This document shows, in pieces, positions 56,948-64,000 of a stretch of DNA of 64,000 nucleotides. Both the position numbers and the translations under genes were made by a program. Source of the stretch: Pseudomonas sp. IPO3778 (GTDB lineage Bacteria; Pseudomonadota; Gammaproteobacteria; Pseudomonadales; Pseudomonadaceae); the NCBI RefSeq assembly GCF_013386825.1, contig NZ_JACARC010000065.1:1-64000 (forward strand), read 5' to 3'. Each line of letters begins with the position of its first letter. Position 1 is the stretch's first letter. Under the pieces are notes generated by a model. The model searched no databases and was not told where the DNA came from. It saw nothing but the letters and a program-made list of their open reading frames with translations.

Positions 56948-58372
56948 ATGCAAATCGAGCGCAACTATTTCAACGGCCAGTTTGCCGAACCTGCCAGCAC
57001 CACCCAGATCGCGGTCTACAACCCCGCGACCGAGGCCCAGGTAGGCCAGGTCTGCGCCGCCACCCCTGAAGAAGCCACCGCTGCCGTCAACGCCGCCGCT
57101 ACCGCACAAAAAACCTGGGGCAAACTCACCAGCATCCAGCGTGCCGAGCACTTGCGGGCTTTCGCCGACGCCCTCGAAACCTGCGCTGAAAGCATAGGCA
57201 AGGCGCTGGCCAGCGAGTCCGGTAAAAGCCTCGACGACGCCAGCAACGAAGCGCGGTACGCCGCACAGATCACCCGCTATCACGCCGAATGGGCGCGCCG
57301 CATTGAAGGCGAGATCATCCCCAGCGACACCCCGGACGAAAACCTGTTCCTGCAACGCGAGCCCATTGGCGTCGTGGCCTGCCTGATTCCGTTCAACTAC
57401 CCGGTCTACACCCTGTTGCGCAAAATCGCTCCGGCGCTGATTGCCGGCAACACCGTGGTGGTGCGCCCGAGCAACAACACCCCGTTGTCCGCCTTTGAAA
57501 TCGCCCGCGCCGTTTCGCTGTCGGGCATGCCGGCCGGTGTGATCAACATCCTGACCATGGACCACGCCACCGCCGCCACGCTGTGCACCCACAAGGCCGT
57601 GGGCCTGATCACCCTGACCGGCAGCGTCAACGCCGGGCGCATCGTGCTCGATTACTGCAAGGCCAACATCGCCAAGCCGTCCCTGGAACTGGGCGGCAAG
57701 ACCCCGGCGATCATCGAGGCCGACGCCGACCTGGAAAAGGCCGCCAGCGACATCATCGCTTCCAAGACCACCCACTGCGGCCAGCTGTGCACGGCGGTGG
57801 AGCGGGTGTATGTGCAGGAAAGCGTCTACGACCAATTCCTGGCCTTGCTCAAGACCAAGATCAGCGCTGTCAAATTCGGTGACCGCTCCACAGATGCCGG
57901 CCTGATGGGCCCGCTGGTCAACGCCAGCTCCCGGCAGAATATTCACGCCATGGTCGAGCGCGCCATTGCCGACGGTGCTGTACTGGAAACAGGCGGCGTA
58001 CTCCCCGAAGGCCCGGGCCATTTCTACCCGCCGACCCTGCTCAGCGGCTGCCGCCAGGACATGGAAATCATCCAGGAAGAAATCTTCGGCCCGGTGCTGC
58101 CGGTGCTCAAGTACCGCGACATCGACGAAGCCCTGGCCCTGGCCAACGACCACCAGTTCGGCCTGTCGTCGGTGCTCTACACCGAGAACTACCGCACGGC
58201 CATGAAAGTCGCCAATGCCATTGAGGCTGGCGAGTTGTACGTCAATCGCACCCCGGCGGACCCTTACCAGGGTTTCCACGCCGGCTGGAAACGCTCAGGG
58301 CTGGGCGGCGATGACGGCAAGCACGGGATGCTTGAGTTCACCCAGACCCGTTTGGTGGTCATGAAGTACTGA
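56948..58372 (+). CDS. AldA-like aldehyde dehydrogenase (lactaldehyde/glycolaldehyde type)
   Basis: A 474-residue NAD(P)-dependent dehydrogenase. It resembles E. coli AldA along its length from memory: NPATEAQVG near residue 25, ARRIEGEIIPSDTPDENLFLQ, the Glu in LELGGKTPAI, the nucleophile Cys in CGQLCTAVERVYV and the C-terminal FHAGWKRSGLGGDDGKHGMLE. It probably oxidises a small hydroxyaldehyde to the acid. The ATG at 56948 is used; a TTG five codons earlier is unsupported. First gene of a catabolic run of four. Confidence 0.92.
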   Translation: MQIERNYFNGQFAEPASTTQIAVYNPATEAQVGQVCAATPEEATAAVNAAATAQKTWGKLTSIQRAEHLRAFADALETCAESIGKALASESGKSLDDASNEARYAAQITRYHAEWARRIEGEIIPSDTPDENLFLQREPIGVVACLIPFNYPVYTLLRKIAPALIAGNTVVVRPSNNTPLSAFEIARAVSLSGMPAGVINILTMDHATAATLCTHKAVGLITLTGSVNAGRIVLDYCKANIAKPSLELGGKTPAIIEADADLEKAASDIIASKTTHCGQLCTAVERVYVQESVYDQFLALLKTKISAVKFGDRSTDAGLMGPLVNASSRQNIHAMVERAIADGAVLETGGVLPEGPGHFYPPTLLSGCRQDMEIIQEEIFGPVLPVLKYRDIDEALALANDHQFGLSSVLYTENYRTAMKVANAIEAGELYVNRTPADPYQGFHAGWKRSGLGGDDGKHGMLEFTQTRLVVMKY

Positions 58373-58448
58373 GTCACCGACCACCGGCTTTACCTCAATA
58401 AAAACAATTATCGGGGCACCTGCACAGTGGGTGCCCGAGGTCTACAAG

Positions 58449-59759
58449 ATGTCCAAGCCTGCACCCGTTGCCCAGGGTTTCGATGCCGTGTCCGCGGCCA
58501 AAAGCGACAAAGCCAGTCGCTACTTCCAATTGATGTTGCTGGTGCTGGCCGCCGGGGCGATCTACCCGATCCTCTACCTGCGCCAGGTCTACCAGACCAC
58601 CATGCTCGACGTGTTCCAGATCAACCACAGCCAGTTGGGTTATCTGTATTCAATGCTCGGTACGATCTTCCTGCTCAGCTACCTGCCCAGTGGCTGGTTG
58701 GCCGATCGGCTGCCACCGCGTTTCCTGATCTTTTTCTCGCTGGTGGCCACCGGTGCGCTGGGTATCTGGTACTCCACCGTGCCGTCCATGACGGGCCTGA
58801 TGATTATCTTCGGCTGCTGGGGCCTGACCACCGGCCTGACCTTCTGGGCCTCGGTGCTCAAGCGGGTAAAAATGATCGCCCACCAGAGCGAGCAAGGCCG
58901 GTTCTTCGGCATCCTCGACGGCGGCCGTGGCCTGGTGGAGGCCTTGCTGGCCACCGTGGCCCTGGGGTTGTTCGCCTATGCCACCGAAACCCGCAGCCAA
59001 ACCGCGGCTGAAGGTTTCAAGCACGTGGTGTACCTGTATTCCTTCGTGTGTATCGCCATCGGTTGCGTGCTGGTGCTGCTCAAAGACCCCAAATCCATGG
59101 CCGAAACCGCCGCCGTGGAGAAGGGCAAGTTCAACCTGATCGCCGACCTCACCACCCTGGTGAAAATCCCCGAGCTGTGGCTGGTGACCGCCATTGTGTT
59201 CTGCGGTTATCACATGTTCTGGGCCACTTACAGCTTCTCTGACTACCTGCAAGGCAGCGGCATGACCGCCGTGATGGCCGGCACCATCACCACCATCAAG
59301 TTGTGGATGCGGCCTATCGGCGGGATCGGCGGCGGCTGGCTGGGGGACAAGTTTTCCAACATCTCGGTGCTGATTGTCGCGCTGGTGCTGGTGACCCTGG
59401 CGATGGTCGGCCTGATCGTGTTTCCGGCTATTGGCAGCCTCGGCTTGCTGATCGGCACGGTGATCTTTATCGGCCTGATGACTTACGCCATTCGCGGCCT
59501 GTACTGGGCGATCCTCGACAGCTGCAACATCCCGCTGCGCATCACCGGCTTGGCCATCGGCATCGTCTCGGTGGTGGGTTACCTGCCGGACACCTTTATC
59601 CCGCTGATCAATGGCTACCTCACCGATAAGTACCCGGGGCAGGTCGGCTACAACCTGTACTTCGGCTACATCGCCTTTGTCGGCGTGCTCGGGACCCTCG
59701 CGGCCCTGACCTTGCGCGCCCGGATCAACCGTAAAAAATTCAACCAGACAGGTGCCTGA
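58449..59759 (+). CDS. MFS transporter (YihN-like)
   Basis: A 436-residue carrier with about 12 spans. The start YFQLMLLVLAAGAIYPILYLRQVYQTTMLDVFQI, the loop LSYLPSGWLADRLPPRFLIFFSLVATG and GILDGGRGLVEALLATVALGL resemble the YihN/UhpC-like branch. A 7-bp GC-rich dyad (58414-58420 with 58430-58436) lies just upstream in the gap to the dehydrogenase gene. Its stop is one base before the start of the next gene. Probably imports the substrate of the cluster. Confidence 0.88.
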   Translation: MSKPAPVAQGFDAVSAAKSDKASRYFQLMLLVLAAGAIYPILYLRQVYQTTMLDVFQINHSQLGYLYSMLGTIFLLSYLPSGWLADRLPPRFLIFFSLVATGALGIWYSTVPSMTGLMIIFGCWGLTTGLTFWASVLKRVKMIAHQSEQGRFFGILDGGRGLVEALLATVALGLFAYATETRSQTAAEGFKHVVYLYSFVCIAIGCVLVLLKDPKSMAETAAVEKGKFNLIADLTTLVKIPELWLVTAIVFCGYHMFWATYSFSDYLQGSGMTAVMAGTITTIKLWMRPIGGIGGGWLGDKFSNISVLIVALVLVTLAMVGLIVFPAIGSLGLLIGTVIFIGLMTYAIRGLYWAILDSCNIPLRITGLAIGIVSVVGYLPDTFIPLINGYLTDKYPGQVGYNLYFGYIAFVGVLGTLAALTLRARINRKKFNQTGA

Positions 59760-59760
59760 G

Positions 59761-60978
59761 ATGAAAATCGTCGCCCTCGAAACCCATATTGTCGCCGTAC
59801 CGCCACCCCACATCGGCGGCATGTACTGGCTGTTCGTCAAACTGAAAACCGACTGCGGCATAGAAGGCGTGGGTGAAATCTACGCCGCCACCTTCGGCCC
59901 CAAGGCCATGCTGCCGATCATCGAGGACGTGTTCGAGCGCTACCTGCTCAACCACGACCCGCACCACATCGAGCGCTTCTTCCGCCAGGCCTACTCCAGC
60001 GGTTTCACCCAGCGCCCCGACCTGACCATGATGGGCGTGGTCAGCGGCCTGGAAATGGCCTGCTGGGACATCATCGGCAAGGCCGCCAACAAACCGGTCT
60101 ACGAGTTGCTGGGGGGCAAGGTCAACGAGCGCCTGCGCTCCTACACCTACCTGTACCCGGTCAACAGCCAGGGCGAGTACGACTACGACGACCCGGACCT
60201 GGCCGCCGAGTGCGCGGTTGAAAACATGAACAAGGGCTTCACCGCGGTCAAGTTCGACCCGGCAGGCCCGTACACCGCGTACTCCGGCCACCAGATTTCC
60301 CTGGAAGTGCTGGAGCGCTGCGAAACCTTTTGCCGCAAGATCCGCGAAGCGGTGGGGGACAAGTGCGACCTGCTGTTCGGCACCCACGGGCAGATGGTGC
60401 CGTCATCGGCGATCCGCCTGGCCAAGCGCCTGGAAAAATACGACCCGCTGTGGTTCGAAGAGCCGGTGCCACCGGGCCAGGAAGACGCCATGGCCCAGGT
60501 CGCGGCCAAGACCACCATCCCCATCGCCACCGGCGAGCGGCTGACCACCAAGTACGAGTTCTTCAAACTCTTGCAGGCCGGCGGTGCATCGATCCTGCAA
60601 ATGAACGTGGCCCGCTGTGGCGGCCTGCTGGAAGCCAAGAAGATCGCGAGCATGGCCGAGGCCTACTACGCGCAAATCGCCCCGCATTTGTACAACGGCC
60701 CGATTGGCGCGGCGGCGAGTTTCCAACTGGCGACCTGCACGCCGAACTTCCTGATCCAGGAAAGCATCATGACCTGGGGCGGCTTCCACGCCGAAGTGCT
60801 GACCAAGCCGCTGCAATGGGAGGACGGCTACATCATCCCGTCCACCGAGCCGGGCCTTGGGGTGGAGCTGAACATGGACGTGGTGCGCAAGCACACGCCG
60901 TACACCGGCGAACGCCTGCACCTGCAAATGGCGCCCACGCCGGCTGATGTGAAAGACACTTCGCCCGCCAAGGGCTAA
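59761..60978 (+). CDS. Enolase-superfamily (mandelate racemase/muconate lactonizing type) enzyme with Gly at a metal-ligand position
   Basis: A 405-residue two-domain protein. The capping domain ends about residue 125 (LEMACWDIIGKAANKPVYELLGGKV). In the barrel, Lys is in TAVKFDPAGP, Glu in PLWFEEPVPP, Glu in IATGERLTTK and His in QIAPHLYNGPIGAA, as in galactonate dehydratase. The first metal-ligand segment reads LLFGTHGQ where galactonate dehydratase has LDFHGR, so the usual Asp is Gly. The DNA confirms this. Probably a sugar-acid dehydratase or a relative; substrate and activity unknown. Translationally close to the MFS gene. Confidence 0.88.
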   Translation: MKIVALETHIVAVPPPHIGGMYWLFVKLKTDCGIEGVGEIYAATFGPKAMLPIIEDVFERYLLNHDPHHIERFFRQAYSSGFTQRPDLTMMGVVSGLEMACWDIIGKAANKPVYELLGGKVNERLRSYTYLYPVNSQGEYDYDDPDLAAECAVENMNKGFTAVKFDPAGPYTAYSGHQISLEVLERCETFCRKIREAVGDKCDLLFGTHGQMVPSSAIRLAKRLEKYDPLWFEEPVPPGQEDAMAQVAAKTTIPIATGERLTTKYEFFKLLQAGGASILQMNVARCGGLLEAKKIASMAEAYYAQIAPHLYNGPIGAAASFQLATCTPNFLIQESIMTWGGFHAEVLTKPLQWEDGYIIPSTEPGLGVELNMDVVRKHTPYTGERLHLQMAPTPADVKDTSPAKG

Positions 60979-61005
60979 AAAAAACGACTGATGCGGTAAC
61001 CGTGA

Positions 61006-62616
61006 ATGACATATGACTACATCATCGCCGGCGCCGGCGCCGCAGGTTGCGTCCTCGCCAACCGACTGTCCGCTTCGGGCGAACACTCCGTGTTGCTGCT
61101 GGAAGCCGGCGGCAAGGACAGCTCCTGGTGGTTCAAGATCCCGGTCGGGTTTGCCAAGATGTATTACAACCCGACGTTCAACTGGATGTACTACAGCCAG
61201 CCGCAAAAACAGCTGGCCGACCGCGCCATCTACGCCCCGCGCGGTAAAGTGCAGGGCGGCTCCGGCTCGATCAACGCCATGATCTACGTGCGCGGCCAAG
61301 CCCATGACTTCAATGACTGGGCGGCCAACGGCAACGACGGCTGGGGTTTCCAGGACGTGCTGCCGTACTTCCGCAAACTGGAAAATCACCCCCTGGGCGA
61401 CACCGAATACCACGGCAGCAGCGGCCCCATCAGCATCACCCCGATGAAGGGCCAGACCCACGCGATCTGCGACGTATTCCTCAAGGGCTGCGAACAGTTG
61501 GGCTATGGCCTGAGCGATGACTTCAACGGGCCGAACTTCGAAGGTGCGGGCCTCTACGACGTCAACACCCGCAACGGCGAGCGCAGCTCCAGCAGTTTTG
61601 CCCACCTGCACCCGGCGTTGGGGCGACCGAACCTCACCGTGGAATTGCATGCCCTGGTAGACCGCGTGCTGTTCGACGATCAACAGCGGGCCACCGGCAT
61701 CAGCGTGACCCAGCACGGCGTGGTCCGTACCTTCAGCGCGCGCAAGGAAGTGATCCTGTGCGCGGGCGCGGTGGATACGCCGAAGATCCTGCAACTGTCG
61801 GGTGTGGCGGACAAGCAACTGCTCGCCGAACACAACATCCCGCTGGTCAAGGACCTGCCGGCGGTGGGGCAGAACCTGCAGGACCACCTGTGTGCCAGCT
61901 ATTACTACAAGGCCAATATCCCGACCCTGAACGACCAGCTCAGCTCGCTGTTCGGCCAGTTCAAACTCGGCCTTAAATACCTGCTGACCCGCAAGGGCGC
62001 GCTGGCCATGAGCGTCAACCAGGCCGGTGGGTTCTTTCGCGGCAACGCTGAACAGGCGCATCCCAACCTGCAGCTGTACTTCAACCCGTTGTCGTACCAG
62101 ATCCCGAAAAACAACAAGGCCAGCCTCAAGCCCGAGCCGTATTCAGGCTTTTTGCTGTGCTTCAACCCGTGCCGGCCCACCAGCCGCGGGACGATCCGCA
62201 TCGCTTCAAAAAACCCACGGGATGCGGCCTTGATCGACCCCAACTACCTGAGCACCCAGAAGGACATCGACGAGGTGATCCAGGGCAGCCGGCTGATGCG
62301 CACGATCATGCAGGCCCCGGCGCTCAAGGGCGTGACCGTGGCGGAGGTATTGCCGGGGGCGGCGGTGCAAACCGACGAAGAGATGCTGCAGTACTTCCGC
62401 GAGAACAGCGGCTCGATCTATCACCTGTGCGGGTCGTGTGCCATGGGCTCTGACCCGTTGATGTCGGTGGTGGACAAGCGCCTGAAGGTGCATGGGATGC
62501 AAGGGTTGCGGATTGTCGATGCGTCGATTTTCCCCAACGTGACCTCGGGCAATACCCATGCAGCGGTGTTGATGGTGGCGGAGAAGGGCGCGGACCTTAT
62601 CCTGCAGGATGCCTGA
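61006..62616 (+). CDS. GMC oxidoreductase (choline-dehydrogenase-like)
   Basis: A 536-residue FAD enzyme. The FAD-binding start YDYIIAGAGAAGCVLANRLS, GGSGSINAMIYVRGQAHDFNDWA and VILCAGAVDTPKILQLSGV are diagnostic. The active-site region shows His in SGSIYHLCGSCAMG and a second in TSGNTHAAVLMVAEKGADLI. Such enzymes oxidise primary or secondary alcohols. It starts 27 bp after the enolase-family gene, so the four genes 56948-62616 probably form one pathway. The electron acceptor cannot be told. A REP doublet follows it. Confidence 0.92.
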   Translation: MTYDYIIAGAGAAGCVLANRLSASGEHSVLLLEAGGKDSSWWFKIPVGFAKMYYNPTFNWMYYSQPQKQLADRAIYAPRGKVQGGSGSINAMIYVRGQAHDFNDWAANGNDGWGFQDVLPYFRKLENHPLGDTEYHGSSGPISITPMKGQTHAICDVFLKGCEQLGYGLSDDFNGPNFEGAGLYDVNTRNGERSSSSFAHLHPALGRPNLTVELHALVDRVLFDDQQRATGISVTQHGVVRTFSARKEVILCAGAVDTPKILQLSGVADKQLLAEHNIPLVKDLPAVGQNLQDHLCASYYYKANIPTLNDQLSSLFGQFKLGLKYLLTRKGALAMSVNQAGGFFRGNAEQAHPNLQLYFNPLSYQIPKNNKASLKPEPYSGFLLCFNPCRPTSRGTIRIASKNPRDAALIDPNYLSTQKDIDEVIQGSRLMRTIMQAPALKGVTVAEVLPGAAVQTDEEMLQYFRENSGSIYHLCGSCAMGSDPLMSVVDKRLKVHGMQGLRIVDASIFPNVTSGNTHAAVLMVAEKGADLILQDA

Positions 62617-62619
62617 ACC

Positions 62620-62732
62620 GATCGTTCCCACGCTCTGCGTGGGAATGCATCCTGTGACGCTACGCGTCACGACGTCACGAACGGACGCGGAGCGTCCAGG
62701 GTGGCATTCCCACGCAGAGCGTGGGAACGATC
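62620..62732. repeat. REP-like inverted repeat, fourth family
   Basis: A 29-bp perfect inverted repeat (62620-62648 with 62704-62732; core word TTCCCACGCTCTGCGTGGGAA, itself nearly palindromic) encloses 55 bp with further small dyads. It is unrelated to the other three REP doublets here. It just reaches the stop codon of the next gene at 62731. Confidence 0.88.
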
Positions 62733-63651
62733 ATAGAGAGGCGGTGTTTTGCCACTGAGCAACCGTTTCGGCATTAATACTCACCCCACCACACACAATC
62801 ACCACCACATCCTCAACCCCGGCGATCGCTCCATGTTCCAGATACGCCACGGCCAACGAAACCCCGCACGCCGGCTCCACCAACTGCCGTAAATCATCGG
62901 CATACCGCGCCACGCCCATCATCGCCTCGGCGTCACTCAGCACCACGCACTGATGGGCAAACTGGCCGATATGTGCAACCGGCCACGCCGCCACCTGGGT
63001 CGCCGCCAACGACTTGGCCACGGTATCGATCTTCGCCAGCCGCACCGGCTTTCCAGCCTCCACAGCGGCCGCAAACGACGCCGCGCCTGCCGTTTCGCAG
63101 GCAATCACCTTGCAGTCAAACCGCCCATGGCGTTCCAGCCCTGTCAGCACCCCGGCGAGCAATCCACCGCCGCCCACGGAGGTCACGATGGCGCCCACCT
63201 GCGGGCAATCCTCAAGAATCTCATCGATCATGCGGCTGTGACCTTCCCACAACAGCGGGTGATCAAACGCCGGTACATACAACGCGTCCGGCGCTGCGGA
63301 GAGTTGCAACGCCAGTTCGTTGGATTGATCCCACAGATCACCGTGCACCACCACCTCGGCGCCCGCCTGGCGGATGCGCGCACGGGTGGCTTCGGGGGTG
63401 GTGGTCGGCACCACGATCCGCGCCTGCAACCCCAGGCCTCTTGCTGCAAAAGCCGTGGCCAACCCGGCATTGCCGCCGGACGGGCACACCACCGTGGTCT
63501 TGCCCTGGCTCGCCGCGTAGGCACAGAGCGTGGTCATCCCGCGCAATTTGAACGAGCCGCAGGGTTGCAGGTTCTCAAGCTTCAGCCAGATGCGCCGGGC
63601 AGGGGTAGAGAGGCCGGGGTGCAGGATCAACGGGGTGCGGATGGGCAGCAT
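62731..63651 (-). CDS. PLP-dependent serine/threonine dehydratase-like enzyme
   Basis: A 306-residue fold-type II PLP enzyme. The Schiff-base Lys is in LQPCGSFKLRGMTTL, the substrate loop is CPSGGNAGLATAFAA, and the phosphate-binding Gly run is TSVGGGGLLAGVLTG. A C-terminal Cys precedes the end, VVVIVCGGVSINAET. These features match L-serine/threonine dehydratases of the SdhL (single-domain) kind. The enzyme would make pyruvate or 2-oxobutyrate plus ammonia. It faces the GMC gene, with a REP element between. Confidence 0.88.
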   Translation of the reverse strand: MLPIRTPLILHPGLSTPARRIWLKLENLQPCGSFKLRGMTTLCAYAASQGKTTVVCPSGGNAGLATAFAARGLGLQARIVVPTTTPEATRARIRQAGAEVVVHGDLWDQSNELALQLSAAPDALYVPAFDHPLLWEGHSRMIDEILEDCPQVGAIVTSVGGGGLLAGVLTGLERHGRFDCKVIACETAGAASFAAAVEAGKPVRLAKIDTVAKSLAATQVAAWPVAHIGQFAHQCVVLSDAEAMMGVARYADDLRQLVEPACGVSLAVAYLEHGAIAGVEDVVVIVCGGVSINAETVAQWQNTASL

Positions 63652-63688
63652 TGCGCAACTTCCTTATTGGGTGGGCTGCCATCCTACC

Positions 63689-64000
63689 TCAGTGGGTGGC
63701 CGCCGCCAGCGGTTCGGCCGGTGTCTGGCGGCGCGTCAGATGGCTGATGCCCATGATGATCAGCGGGGTAAACAAGGCGATGTACGCGTTGTCGATGCCC
63801 CACGGATTACCGGCGAGGAACCAGCCCACGGTCGCCAGCAACGAGGCAATGATGCTCAGGAACGCCCCGGCGGCGGTGCCGAATTTCGGCGCATAGAACA
63901 CCATCAATACCAGCACCGCCAGGGACGCGCGCAGCGCCTTGCCGAGAAAGGCGATCATCAACACCTTGTCTGAGGTCAGCGCCAGGGCAATCGGCAACAG
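63689..64000 (-). CDS. C-terminal end of a sodium:solute symporter (partial)
   Basis: The last about 103 codons of a membrane carrier that continues beyond the window edge. It shows three hydrophobic helices (KALRASLAVLVLMVFYAP, GTAAGAFLSIIASLLATVGWFLAGNP, NAYIALFTPLIIMGISHL) and a short polar tail. The pattern KFGTAAGAFLSIIASLLAT matches the end of SSS-family symporters such as PutP relatives. It is 37 bp upstream of the dehydratase gene on the same strand, so amino-acid uptake is plausible. Start and full length are not visible. Confidence 0.75.
   Translation of the reverse strand: MLPIALALTSDKVLMIAFLGKALRASLAVLVLMVFYAPKFGTAAGAFLSIIASLLATVGWFLAGNPWGIDNAYIALFTPLIIMGISHLTRRQTPAEPLAAATH

Noticed and set aside
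56912..58279. 455-codon frame opposite the AldA-like gene
   Set aside because: Antisense to a well-supported dehydrogenase; low-complexity Gly/Val-rich product.
60403..62061. 552-codon frame opposite the enolase-family and GMC genes
   Set aside because: Spans two well-supported forward genes and has a His/Gln/Ala-rich composition typical of antisense reading.
1..64000. CRISPR arrays, tRNA, rRNA, insertion sequences
   Set aside because: No regularly spaced repeats, no tRNA-like cloverleaf with CCA-type ends, no rRNA segments and no transposase genes were noticed on either strand.

Overview
The window reads as an ordinary chromosomal stretch of a Pseudomonas of the fluorescens group. The support is high-GC coding with short intergenic gaps, an MvaT/MvaU-type H-NS protein, galU next to gor, an orphan ccoN, a five-gene Cup fimbrial operon and four different REP doublets of the kind scattered through fluorescens-group genomes. 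There is no rRNA, tRNA, CRISPR array, insertion sequence or prophage. The only gene with a mobile-element flavour is a lone tyrosine recombinase paired with a KfrA-like protein.

Layout. 1-3.8 kb: LysE exporter with AraC regulator, then an arsR-arsB-arsC arsenic operon with a clear palindromic operator. 3.9-8.6 kb: small proteins, azlC/azlD, a HTH protein with a structured 3' region, a lipoprotein, a DUF1275 membrane protein and an ABC-F ATPase. 8.7-12.5 kb: topoisomerase IB and modABC, preceded by a near-ideal ModE palindrome. 12.5-15.3 kb: nitronate-monooxygenase-like enzyme, alpha/beta hydrolase and a divergent CGNR zinc-finger regulator. 15.3-18.4 kb: an alkylation-repair block (ada, alkB, a second 2OG-Fe(II) oxygenase). 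The two transcription units each carry a copy of the same Ada-box-like motif. 18.6-20 kb: small lipoproteins and hypotheticals. 20.2-28.9 kb: galU, gor, kfrA-like/integrase, ahpC, ahpF, gloA, an exported protein and mvaU.

29-37 kb: EAL phosphodiesterase and a CupA-like chaperone-usher operon (pilin, chaperone, usher, adhesin, second chaperone). 37-41.2 kb: LysR/DMT pair, hppD, rarD. 41.4-44.6 kb: aldo/keto reductase, LysR/SDR pair, Pro/Tyr-rich exported protein. 44.8-48.7 kb: tartrate-type MFS carrier, CdaR regulator and glycerate kinase, which form a glycerate-use module. 48.7-53 kb: an operon of LuxR-type regulator, MetA-type outer-membrane protein, MFS carrier and acetylpolyamine-amidohydrolase-like deacetylase. 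53-55 kb: GNAT, Asp/Glu racemase, hypothetical. 55-56.7 kb: orphan ccoN with a CcoQ-like partner. 56.9-64 kb: AldA-like dehydrogenase, MFS, enolase-superfamily enzyme and GMC oxidoreductase in one direction, facing a PLP-dependent dehydratase and the end of a sodium:solute symporter.

The most interesting parts are: (i) the Ada regulon, where shared operators, an uncharacterised dioxygenase and an Ada protein missing three of its four zinc cysteines occur together; (ii) the KfrA-like/tyrosine-recombinase pair with direct repeats in the shared promoter region; (iii) the enolase-superfamily enzyme with Gly at a usual metal-ligand position inside an unassigned catabolic cluster; and (iv) the orphan ccoN/ccoQ unit. 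All functional calls come from reading the sequence and from memory of protein families; no database search was run.
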